Positions 1 to 6,207 of a stretch of DNA of 8,797 nucleotides are shown piece by piece (position 1 is the first letter of the stretch; every line of letters starts with the position of its first letter). The DNA comes from Chloroflexota bacterium (lineage in GTDB: Bacteria; Chloroflexota; Dehalococcoidia; GIF9; AB-539-J10). The notes beneath the pieces were generated by a model that was not told the origin of the DNA, made no database searches, and saw nothing but the letters and a program-made list of their open reading frames with translations. Position numbers and translations under genes: made by a program. The stretch is from the NCBI GenBank assembly GCA_030604285.1, contig JAUVWD010000017.1:1-8797 (forward strand), written 5' to 3'.

Positions 1-182
1 ATGGAACAACAGCTACCTTTGTGTCCGGTTGTACTCTCTTCTGGCTTGTAGACAAAGGCTCGATGTCAGTTCACGATTGAACGCGGCGTCGTAGCGCGTC
101 GTATGCCCAAGGAGTACTTCACTCTGTCCCGAACCCTTTGCAAAAAGCAGAGCCCCAACCAGGCGTTTCAAGAATAGCCATC

Positions 183-212
183 TTGACGAAGTAGACGCAA
201 CCAGTGTATGAT
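183..212 (+). promoter_or_regulatory. sigma70-type promoter of the PadR gene
   Basis: The -35 box TTGACG (183-188) and the -10 box TATGAT (207-212) each match the consensus at five of six positions and are 18 bp apart. Transcription would start near 219, leaving a leader of only about 25 nt before the ATG at 245. No strong Shine-Dalgarno sequence is visible in that leader. The -10 box lies inside the left arm of an inverted repeat, so the promoter is a plausible target of autoregulation. Confidence 0.55.
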
Positions 213-246
213 AATATCGCCTGACAATATCGGAATATGTTATCAT
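208..246. promoter_or_regulatory. inverted repeat over the PadR promoter and start (candidate operator)
   Basis: The arms ATGATAATAT (208-217) and ATGTTATCAT (237-246) are complementary at 9 of 10 positions, with the outer 7 bp perfect, across a 19-bp spacer. The left arm covers the -10 box and the right arm reaches the start codon. A short direct repeat AATATCG (213-219 and 226-232) lies within it. PadR proteins usually repress their own genes by binding dyad sites, so autorepression is the natural inference; nothing here proves which protein binds. Confidence 0.4.
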
Positions 247-553
247 GCTCGATAGAGAGTTCTTCTTAGGATTTGTTAGAATTCACATCCTGTACCATGC
301 TTCAAAGGAACCAATCTCCGGCGTCGAGATAGCCAAGGAGCTGAGACGGCATGGCTATTACCTAAGTCCAGGCACCCTTTATCCGGCTCTACATCGCCTG
401 GAAAAGAAAGGCTATCTGGAACGAAGCTCAAGGGTAGTCGCAGGAAAGGTGAGGAAATACTATGTGATAACCCAGCAAGGTTTGGAGGTACTTAAGGACG
501 CGAGTAAGAAAATCAGGGAACTGGTGGACGAGGTACTTGAAGAAGGAGGTTAA
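245..553 (+). CDS. PadR-family winged-helix transcriptional regulator
   Basis: This 102-residue protein has the PadR DNA-binding fold. An N-terminal helix containing FLGFVRIHILYH (about 7-18) is followed by GVEIAKELRRHG (26-37). The family-typical recognition helix SPGTLYPALHRLEKKGYL spans 41-58, and a beta wing with KVRKYYVITQQGLEVL spans 68-83. A short charged C-terminal helix (about 84-100) would serve dimerisation, which marks the short PadR class lacking the long C-terminal domain. PadR proteins are cytoplasmic repressors that often respond to small molecules and frequently control neighbouring efflux genes. The next gene on this strand, 109 bp downstream, is an MFS transporter, which fits. 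The ATG at 245 is used because it follows the promoter closely and begins the conserved region. The ligand is unknown. Confidence 0.9.
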   Translation: MLDREFFLGFVRIHILYHASKEPISGVEIAKELRRHGYYLSPGTLYPALHRLEKKGYLERSSRVVAGKVRKYYVITQQGLEVLKDASKKIRELVDEVLEEGG

Positions 554-564
554 TGACACCTTGA
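545..564 (+). other. stop-start TAATG after PadR with a ribosome site but a four-codon frame
   Basis: AAGGAGGT (543-550) is an excellent Shine-Dalgarno sequence. The PadR stop TAA (551-553) overlaps an ATG (553-555), a layout typical of a translationally coupled downstream gene. The frame reads only Met-Thr-Pro before TGA (562-564). The likely reading is that a coupled gene has been lost or damaged here; the ribosome site could also be fortuitous because it encodes the Glu-Gly-Gly end of PadR. The spacing between site and ATG is tight. Confidence 0.3.
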
Positions 565-590
565 GGGCAACAACACAACAAGGCTAGCTA

Positions 591-618
591 TTTACATTCA
601 TCCTCTATCCATCATACT
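591..618 (+). promoter_or_regulatory. weak candidate promoter for the MFS gene
   Basis: TTTACA (591-596, five of six to the -35 consensus) and CATACT (613-618, four of six to the -10) are separated by 16 bp, about 45 bp before the MFS start at 663. The match is modest, and the transporter could instead be read from the PadR promoter. Confidence 0.25.
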
Positions 619-662
619 AATACCACTCTGATTCACCTCAAGTCAAACTGCAATAACAAGGT

Positions 663-1861
663 ATGAAATCAAAACAGATATTCGGTGTTAACCCCAATGT
701 CTTCTTCCTGGGACTGGTCAGCTTTCTCACCGACGCCAGCAGTGAGATGATTTTCCCTCTCCTCCCCTTATTTCTGCGGAATGTGCTTGCTACGCCTTAT
801 ACCGTTATAGGTCTGATTGAGGGAGCGGCTGAAAGCATAGCTTCCCTGGTTAGAATCTTCAGTGGATGGCCAGCGACAAGCTAGGGAGGAGAAAAGGGCT
901 AACCATTCTTGGCTACGGCTTGTCCACCTTTGCCAAGCCCTTCATGTATATCGCCACAACCTGGGGTATAGCTTTTGGCGTGAGGTTTGCCGATAGAGTA
1001 GGCAAGGGCATTCGCACAGCTCCTCGCGATGCCCTGATAGCTGACTCGCTAACCCCGGAGCAGAGGGGCAAGGGTTTCGGGCTTCACCGCGCCATGGATA
1101 CCTTCGGCGCTATTGTGGGCATTATCTCAGCGGTGGTTATCGTCTTCGTATTACAGAAAGGAAACCTGGAACTGGCGCCAGGCACCTACCAGCAACTGGT
1201 GTTAATCGGCGTCATTCCGGCGGTACTGGCCTTATTCATGTTCTTCTTCGTCCGCGAGCCCAAAAGAGAGATTTCCACAGACGTTTCGCCCAGAGCCAGG
1301 CCTGGTAGTCTCCTGTCTGGATTCGATAGCCGATTCAAGATTTTCCTGGGCATAATATTTCTATTCAGTTTGGGTAATTCCAGCGATGCTTTCCTTATCC
1401 TTCGGGCACAAAGCCTGGGCAATCCTGTCCTTCATATTCTTCTGATGTTGGTGCTATTCAATTTCGTTTATGCCTCCGTCTCCACACCAGCAGGTATCTT
1501 GTCAGACAAACTGGGCCGAAGGCGGGTCATCTTGCTGGGCTGGCTTATCTATGCCCTGGTTTACCTCGGGTTTGGCCTGGCCTCAGCTTCATGGCAATTA
1601 TGGCTGCTGTTTGCTTTCTACGGGCTCTATTATGGGTTAGCTGAAGGAGTAGCCCGTGCTTTTGTAGCTGATTTGGTGCCTGTAGAGAAGAGGGGAACAG
1701 CTTACGGTCTCTTCCACGGCATAGTAGGAATTACCCTACTCCCGGCAAGCGTCATCGCTGGCTGGCTATGGCAAGTGCTTAATCCAGCTGCCCCGTTTCT
1801 ATTTGGCGCAGGACTAGCTTTCGTGGCCATGATAGGACTACTGCTGCTAATCAGAGAATAA
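663..1861 (+). pseudogene. MFS transporter with a one-base frameshift
   Basis: Two frames together encode one 12-helix major facilitator of about 400 residues. The first (663-884) gives the N-terminus with FFLGLVSFLTDASSEMIFP and helices 1-2. It shifts near 870 into a second frame running to the TAA at 1861. Restoring one base between TGG (867-869) and AGC (872-874) rebuilds the loop 2-3 signature G-W-x-S-D-K-L-G-R-R-K, the MFS motif A (G-x-x-x-D-[RK]-x-G-R-[RK]). A second motif A, GILSDKLGRRR, lies between the two six-helix halves at the expected place. The protein is a membrane exporter or importer of unknown substrate; the PadR neighbour suggests drug or metabolite efflux. The rest of the frame shows no other stop, so the shift is either recent or a sequencing or assembly error. 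An ATG at 866 could give only a 331-residue protein lacking two helices, unlikely to work. The ATG at 663 has a poor ribosome site (AAGG lies too close), but a stop in frame at 654 rules out any earlier start. Confidence 0.85.
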
Positions 1862-1877
1862 CCCTGACGTCGCATCT

Positions 1878-1905
1878 GTCATTGCGAGCCGAAGGAGTGG
1901 CAATC
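1878..1905. repeat. intergenic 'CATTGCGAG' type palindromic repeat unit
   Basis: The segment begins GTCATTGCGAG and ends GTGGCAATC, with ATTGC (1881-1885) mirrored by GCAAT (1900-1904). This form is familiar as a dispersed intergenic repeat in many bacterial genomes, in versions reading roughly CATTGCGAG-GAG-CGAAG-GCAATC. Only one convincing copy is in this window. It lies just after the MFS stop and opens the decayed intergenic stretch. Confidence 0.4.
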
Positions 1906-1971
1906 CCCCTGAAATTGCCATAATTCTGGACGCCACCATACTCGGCGACGGAAATCACCAAGGGAGTTGCT

Positions 1972-2109
1972 TCACCTTAAGATGGGGTTAGCTATCTGCA
2001 GTGACCCACAAGAGCGATGTTCCTTAGCAAGAGCCAGACATACGGCATCGTAAACCCAATACCACTTCAAAGCAACCGAAGTGTCAATGATATCACTCCG
2101 TTTGTCCAT
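1972..2109 (-). pseudogene. PIN-domain (VapC-like) toxin remnant
   Basis: From an ATG at 2109 the minus strand reads a 45-residue frame. It contains the PIN N-terminal motif DIIDTSVALKWY (first catalytic Asp) fused directly to the C-terminal PIN motif YDAVCLALAKEH. A full VapC is about 130-140 residues, so roughly 80 residues, including the middle acidic residues, are missing. A further shift of frame just past AKEHRS would give LWVTADS, the usual end-of-domain V-T-A-D motif, so at least one indel is present as well. GAAGGA about 10 nt before the ATG looks like the original ribosome site. PIN toxins are Mg-dependent ribonucleases; this one lacks its core and should be inactive. An antitoxin-like frame lies directly upstream, as expected for a vapBC pair. 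Confidence 0.6.
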
Positions 2110-2273
2110 GGGTCATATCCTTCACCGCGTGTCCTTAACTTACGGAGTTCAACCAGAGCCTTCCACCACCCTATCCGCTGTCTAATCTCGTCCTGAATCT
2201 GGGTGGCTTTGTCAATGCCCCGGCGCTTCTCCTCCTCCCTCCTCTCCCTTTCCAGGTGTTGGAGGTAAAGCAA
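2067..2273 (-). pseudogene. antitoxin-like (VapB-type) remnant upstream of the PIN fragment
   Basis: This frame of 68 codons starts only at TTG (2273) just after an in-frame stop. It encodes a highly charged helical protein: ERERREEEKRRG, then ATQIQDEIRQRIGWW and ALVELRKLRTRGEGYD. The C-terminal W-x-x-x-x-E-L-R-K-L-R pattern resembles the toxin-wrapping tail of small antitoxins paired with PIN toxins, and it ends exactly where the PIN fragment begins on the same strand. The last part (about 2067-2109) overlaps the toxin frame and probably became readable through loss of the original stop. No N-terminal DNA-binding part is visible, so the gene is likely truncated. The call rests largely on position and composition. 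Confidence 0.35.
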
Positions 2274-2791
2274 ATATGATTACTTCACCTTTTCTTCTCC
2301 ACCAAGGTTTCCATCAAAATCCTAGAACAAATTTGTTCAATGACACTACAATACACCATCAAAGAAGGCGCTATGGGTCGAGTTGAAGGTTCATGCAGAC
2401 GTAGAGCAAAGCGATGATGAGGCCAAAGAAGCCTGACCTGCACAGGAGCCGTGGCTGGCTCCATTGTTTTGACGCCGAGAAAGAGGAGAGGCTTGCCCAC
2501 CCAATGAGCTAGCCCTCTTAGCTTGCTGGCTTGCCTTAGGCATGGCCGGTATAGGCGGGGCAGTTTTCACTGTAAGGCGCGGCGCAGCCAGGAGATAGGC
2601 TTCAGAGATTGTCACGGCGCCAATGCACCTCTCAATAACAGAAGAAAAGGCGCCAGGGTGCCCCGCAACGGCGGAAGAAAGAAGAAAGAGGACGCCAAGT
2701 AACTCAAAGCTAGGCTTTCACCTGGCAAGCTGAAGGAGCAAGTTCGTGTAGGTTTACCACTTTATCATACCTATGACATAATGAAGGGGCA
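2274..2791. other. gene-free stretch with no recognisable coding sequence
   Basis: Several short frames exist on both strands but none has a ribosome site, a recognisable motif or protein-like composition over a useful length. One plus-strand frame around 2473-2598 ends with a hydrophobic run followed by VRRGAARR, resembling a membrane anchor, but it has no start and a stop just before it. A perfect 14-bp palindrome at 2325-2338 is the only clear structure. The stretch reads as decayed sequence between the toxin-antitoxin fossil and the protease gene. Confidence 0.4.
2325..2338. promoter_or_regulatory. perfect 14-bp palindrome GAACAAATTTGTTC
   Basis: The sequence is identical to its own reverse complement over all 14 bases. 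It lies about 50 bp upstream of the antitoxin-like remnant on the minus strand, where an operator would be expected. GAAC and GTTC half-sites recall Gram-positive LexA boxes, but those have a 4-bp centre and this has 6. It could be the old operator of the decayed toxin-antitoxin pair. Confidence 0.3.
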
Positions 2792-3166
2792 ATGGGAGTC
2801 ATGACCAAGCAGATTATGGTCGCTGGGAGCAAGAGACAACGCCAATGTGAGGTGCTATTCGATACCGCCGCTTCAGCTTGCTTTGCCAGGGAAGACGTCG
2901 CCTATGAATTGGGGCAAGTTGTCAAGTCACCCTTCCCTATTGCCTTCAAGTTGGGGAATAATGCAGTTATAAAAGCCGACAAAACGATGGACCTCTTTTT
3001 GGACCTAAAAGGACATAAGCTATGGTTCCACTTCCTTGTTGTCTCTGAACTTCCCTACGAGGTCATCGTTGGTGCCAATTTCTTTCGAAACTGGAAGATA
3101 AAACTTGACCCTGCAACTGAAGACTTCATCATTGACGAGAAGGCACTAGAAATAATTCTGGTCTAG
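2792..3166 (+). CDS. retropepsin-like aspartyl protease domain protein
   Basis: The protein has 124 residues (121 if the second ATG at 2801 is used). It matches a single-domain retropepsin-like fold, which acts as a homodimer with one catalytic Asp from each copy. The active-site segment is VLFDTAASACF (21-31) with Asp24. The usual D-T/S-G-A-S loop reads D-T-A-A-S, with Ala in place of Gly. The second family signature, the hydrophobic-hydrophobic-G pair before the last strand, is YEVIVGANFFRNWKIKLDP (89-107). No signal peptide or membrane helix is present, so a cytoplasmic location is likely. AAGGGG (2784-2789) is 2 nt from the first ATG and 11 nt from the second, so the start is uncertain. 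The neighbours give no clue to a substrate. It converges on panC with only 17 bp between stops. Confidence 0.75.
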   Translation: MGVMTKQIMVAGSKRQRQCEVLFDTAASACFAREDVAYELGQVVKSPFPIAFKLGNNAVIKADKTMDLFLDLKGHKLWFHFLVVSELPYEVIVGANFFRNWKIKLDPATEDFIIDEKALEIILV

Positions 3167-3183
3167 ATCCTGGGCAGCAATAG

Positions 3184-4017
3184 TCATCCCAGAGGCATAT
3201 TATCTATCAACCTCGCCTTGCCTATTCTAACGGCTAGAGAGGCTAAGGCTGGACCATCAACTACCTTCAGTTCTTCCAGTGTGTCAGCATCGGCAATGCT
3301 GACATAGTCTATTTGGGCTAGAGGCTCCTTTTGGATAAGCGAGGTCATCTGGTAGCGAATTTTCTCGGCGTCCTTTTCTCCCCCTTGCCATAATTCCTTA
3401 GCTAGAGTCAGAGCCTTGAGCAAGATCGTTGCTGCCTGCCGCTCTTCGGAATTAAGATAAACATTGCGACTGCTCATAGCCAAACCATCGTTTTCCCTCA
3501 CCGTGGGCACAACGATAATCTCTAAGTCCATGTTGAGGTCAGCCACCATGCGCTTGATGACAATTGCCTGCTGGGCATCCTTTTGTCCAAAGTAAGCCTT
3601 GGTCGGCTGGACAATGTTGAATAGCTTGGCTACTACAGTGGCTACACCTCTGAAGAATCCTGGGCGAGAGGCTTCCTCAAGACGCTCAGTGACTTTCTCC
3701 ACATCCACCCAGCTACTAAACCCGAGTGGATACATCTCCTCATCGGAAGGCATAAAGACAACATCAGTTTTCTGTTCATCCAATAGCTTCAAATCGCGTT
3801 CAAGGTCCCGAGGATAGCTAGCAAGATCCTCGCTAGGACCAAACTGGGCAGGATTGACAAAGATGCTAACCACAACGGTGGAATTCTCGTTTCTTGCTTG
3901 CCTCACCAAAGCTAAGTGACCTTCGTGGAGGTAACCCATGGTGGGCACCAAGCCTACCGAGCCACTGAACTGCCGCCTTAATTCCCGTACGTGGGCAATT
4001 GTTTCTACTAGCTGCAT
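3184..4017 (-). CDS. panC: pantothenate synthetase (pantoate-beta-alanine ligase)
   Basis: PanC joins pantoate and beta-alanine using ATP, through a pantoyl-adenylate, in the last step of vitamin B5 synthesis in the cytoplasm. The 277-residue length is usual. Clear family motifs appear in order: the HIGH-like nucleotide motif PTMGYLHEGH (25-34), the pantoate-binding FVNPAQFGPSEDL (53-65), SRPGFFRGV (117-125), the KLFNIVQP...YFGQKDAQQ block (131-150) and the KMSKS-like DGLAMSSRN (177-185). It is the last gene of the minus-strand operon, 53 bp after panB. AGGAGGGG (4024-4031) is a strong ribosome site 6 nt before the ATG. No convincing terminator follows; a weak 5-bp repeat CTGGG/CCCAG overlaps the gene end and the convergent protease gene is only 17 bp away. 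Confidence 0.97.
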   Translation of the reverse strand: MQLVETIAHVRELRRQFSGSVGLVPTMGYLHEGHLALVRQARNENSTVVVSIFVNPAQFGPSEDLASYPRDLERDLKLLDEQKTDVVFMPSDEEMYPLGFSSWVDVEKVTERLEEASRPGFFRGVATVVAKLFNIVQPTKAYFGQKDAQQAIVIKRMVADLNMDLEIIVVPTVRENDGLAMSSRNVYLNSEERQAATILLKALTLAKELWQGGEKDAEKIRYQMTSLIQKEPLAQIDYVSIADADTLEELKVVDGPALASLAVRIGKARLIDNMPLG

Positions 4018-4070
4018 TTTGAGCCCCTCCTGACTTCCACCCCAAAAGCCAGAGAATTCTTCAGGGCTCC

Positions 4071-4931
4071 TTAATCCTGCCCCTTGAAGGCAGAGGATAA
4101 TGTAGCGCTAAGAGACTCAAGAAGGCTTTCATCCATGGCATAGCTCTCTTTCATAGTGGGAAAGGTAACGGACTTGACTTCAGCCATATAGTTAGCCACG
4201 GCGGTTTCTATTTCCGCAGCTAGTTTGACGTACTGCTTAGCGTGCTTGGGCACAAAATCGCGATAAAGGCCGAGAATATCGCTTATTACCTGAACTTGCC
4301 CATCACAATCGGGCCCGGCACCAATGCCGATAGTGGGGATACCTACCCTCTGAGTGATCAACTTGGAAAGAGGTGCAGGAACGCATTCCAGAACGATAGC
4401 GAAGGCACCAGCTTCCTCGAGAACACAAGCGTCTTTTAATAAGCGTTCGGCCGCCTCTTCTGTCTTGCCTTGCACCTTGAAGCCGCCTAATTGGTGTATG
4501 GATTGTGGGGTGAGCCCGATGTGCCCCATAACCGGGATGCCGCACTCAACAAAGCGCCTGACCTTCTCAGCAACGACCTCGCCGCCTTCCAGCTTCACCG
4601 CTTGCGCTCCCCCCTCTTGGATAAAGCGCCCGGCATTGCGTAGGGCGTCAGAAACACTGATATGATAGGTCATAAAGGGCATGTCTCCTATTATTAGAGC
4701 TCTCCTGGCTCCTCTGACAACCGCTTTTGTGTGGTGTAACATCTCCTCCATAGTCACGGGGATAGTTGACTCATAGCCTAACATCACCATGCCTAAGCTG
4801 TCCCCCACCAATATCAAAGGCATGCCCGCTTCATCAACCGTCTTCGCGGTCACGTAGTCATAAGCAGTAAGCATAGGTATTTTCTCTTTTCTCTGCTTCA
4901 TCTCCCTTATTTCAGCGATAGTAACCCGCAT
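4071..4931 (-). CDS. panB: 3-methyl-2-oxobutanoate hydroxymethyltransferase (ketopantoate synthase)
   Basis: PanB transfers a hydroxymethyl group from 5,10-methylene-tetrahydrofolate to ketoisovalerate to give ketopantoate, the first committed step of pantothenate synthesis. The 286-residue protein is a TIM barrel with LTAYDYVTAK (21-30), the metal ligands Asp44 (GDSLGMV) and Asp83 (IGDMPF), substrate-binding Lys113 (VKLEGG), the HIGLTPQS motif (137-144) and the catalytic Glu182 in LECVPA. IGIGAGPDCDGQ follows as expected. All key residues of the family are in place, so it should be active. It follows panD by 15 bp; GAGGTG (4937-4942) lies 5 nt before the ATG. It is in one operon with panD and panC. 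Confidence 0.98.
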   Translation of the reverse strand: MRVTIAEIREMKQRKEKIPMLTAYDYVTAKTVDEAGMPLILVGDSLGMVMLGYESTIPVTMEEMLHHTKAVVRGARRALIIGDMPFMTYHISVSDALRNAGRFIQEGGAQAVKLEGGEVVAEKVRRFVECGIPVMGHIGLTPQSIHQLGGFKVQGKTEEAAERLLKDACVLEEAGAFAIVLECVPAPLSKLITQRVGIPTIGIGAGPDCDGQVQVISDILGLYRDFVPKHAKQYVKLAAEIETAVANYMAEVKSVTFPTMKESYAMDESLLESLSATLSSAFKGQD

Positions 4932-4946
4932 CTTGTCACCTCTTTT

Positions 4947-5318
4947 TTATCTTGCCGCTATTAGCTCTTTCGTCGTCACTAACCTATTCTTATCATCTAC
5001 ATAAGTCGTATTCGGCGTCACAGCCACCGCTTCGTCATCTGGAACCTGACAGTAAGAGAGGATGATAATTATGTCGCCCTTTGCCGCCAGCCTGGCAGCA
5101 GCACCATTGATGCCAATCACTCCTGAACTTGCCTCGCCTTCGATAACGTAGGTGCTAAACCTGGCGCCATTATTGATGTTTAGCACCTCTACCCGCTCGA
5201 AAGGCAGAAGGTCGCTTGCTTCCATAAGAACCTTGTCAATCGTGATGCTGCCTTCATAATCCAAATTGACCTGGGTGACTCGGGCTCGGTGAATCTTACT
5301 CTTCAGCATAGCTCTCAT
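4947..5318 (-). CDS. panD: aspartate 1-decarboxylase proenzyme
   Basis: PanD decarboxylates L-aspartate to beta-alanine using a pyruvoyl group made by self-cleavage. The 123-residue length and the motif order fit the bacterial type: [13 protein letters not shown] (4-16), the cleavage site YEGSITID with Gly23-Ser24, then [22 protein letters not shown] (about 54-75) and the DIIIILSY strand (82-89). Ser24 would become the pyruvoyl cofactor after backbone cleavage. GGGAGGT (5324-5330) is 5 nt before the ATG at 5318. The gene follows the DUF2520 gene by 22 bp and precedes panB by 15 bp. No PanZ/PanM-like acetyltransferase, the maturation helper of enterobacteria, is in the window; most bacterial PanD proteins process without one. 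Confidence 0.97.
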   Translation of the reverse strand: MRAMLKSKIHRARVTQVNLDYEGSITIDKVLMEASDLLPFERVEVLNINNGARFSTYVIEGEASSGVIGINGAAARLAAKGDIIIILSYCQVPDDEAVAVTPNTTYVDDKNRLVTTKELIAAR

Positions 5319-5340
5319 TTCTTACCTCCCTAGCGGTTGC

Positions 5341-6207
5341 TCATATCTTGAGCAAGATCCTTAGTTCCTCTGCTCTTTTCTCATCAACCTTGCCTTTGGC
5401 TAAAGCAATGGGAATAGCTTGAAGTCCTAGCTCTTTATAGGTGCTAAGCAACGAAGAGTTCCTGTTGTTAAGAACACTCAAATGTTTGCTTATGGTGCCC
5501 AAATCGCCGCGGGCGACTGGTCCAGTGAGACAATTGGGGAAGCCGATGTTCTCAATGTTGTTCACCGTACCCTTGAGCAAAGGAAGCAGTGCTTTCGTTG
5601 CCTCCTCTGGTGGCACTCCGAACTCTTGCCATAAATCCAAAGCTAACTTGACGAGAGTTACCAGGTAGTTGGAGACGAAAACTGCGGCAGCATGATATAG
5701 CGCTTTGTCTCCCGGCTTCAGTTCCGCCCAACTGCCATCTAAAACGCAAGCCAACTCCTTCAGCATTGATAGCAATGGTTCTTCAGCTTCCAAGGCAAAG
5801 GCGGAGCCGGGCAAGTTGTCTATAGCTTGATTAATACCAGCGAAAGTCTGTAACGGGTGGAAAGAGCCTACATTCGCCCCCAGTTTCCTCGCTGGCTCCA
5901 AGATGTCAAGGGAATGGGCGCCACTGCAATGTACAACATTCTGTCCAGCATGCCACTGAGTTTCCCCAGCTATCCTGGCAATAAGGTCATCAGGGGTGGT
6001 GATGAAGACTAGCTCCGAAACATCGTCTACTGCCTCAGCAGATTCATAGACTTCACAATTAGGCACTATTTGAGCCAGCCTTTGTGCTGAAACCAAACTT
6101 CGGCTGGATACAGCCAGCACTGGATATCCCTTCTGGGAAAGCCTTACTGCTAAGGCTGTGCCCGTTGTTCCGGCACCGATGAAGCCGATCTTAACCATCC
6201 CTACCAC
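5341..6207 (-). CDS. Rossmann-fold DUF2520 protein, candidate ketopantoate reductase
   Basis: The N-terminal half is an NAD(P)-binding Rossmann domain with IGFIGAGTTG (GxGxxG at 8-13, counted from the ATG at 6198) and SSRS (31-34) after strand 2, where NADP enzymes bind the phosphate. The C-terminal half carries DUF2520 signatures: VVHCSGAHSLDIL (88-100), GSFHPLQTF (111-119), KALYHAAAVFVSNYLVTL (165-182) and LTGPVARGD (224-232). The overall design is like ketopantoate reductase and ProC-type reductases. It sits between the S58 peptidase gene and panD, and no panE is present, so it may perform the NADPH-dependent reduction of ketopantoate to pantoate, the step otherwise missing. A different ketopantoate reductase, PanG, has been reported in Francisella; whether it belongs to this family I recall but could not check. 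Start: GTG at 6207 gives 288 residues and overlaps the upstream gene by 7 bp. ATG at 6198 gives 285 residues, begins the Rossmann strand directly and follows the upstream stop by 2 nt, so it is preferred. Confidence 0.85.
   Translation of the reverse strand: MVGMVKIGFIGAGTTGTALAVRLSQKGYPVLAVSSRSLVSAQRLAQIVPNCEVYESAEAVDDVSELVFITTPDDLIARIAGETQWHAGQNVVHCSGAHSLDILEPARKLGANVGSFHPLQTFAGINQAIDNLPGSAFALEAEEPLLSMLKELACVLDGSWAELKPGDKALYHAAAVFVSNYLVTLVKLALDLWQEFGVPPEEATKALLPLLKGTVNNIENIGFPNCLTGPVARGDLGTISKHLSVLNNRNSSLLSTYKELGLQAIPIALAKGKVDEKRAEELRILLKI

Noticed and set aside
13..246. Minus-strand open frame of 77 codons divergent from padR
   Set aside because: It shows no family motif, its start lies inside the padR start and dyad, no ribosome site is present, and its composition is not protein-like.
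2473..2598. Plus-strand hydrophobic run ending VRRGAARR, like a membrane anchor
   Set aside because: It has no start codon, a stop directly upstream and no sorting motif, and it lies in sequence that otherwise looks decayed.
3171..3193. CTGGG/CCCAG inverted repeat between the convergent protease and panC stops as a terminator
   Set aside because: The stem is only 5 bp with a long loop and no T run on either side.
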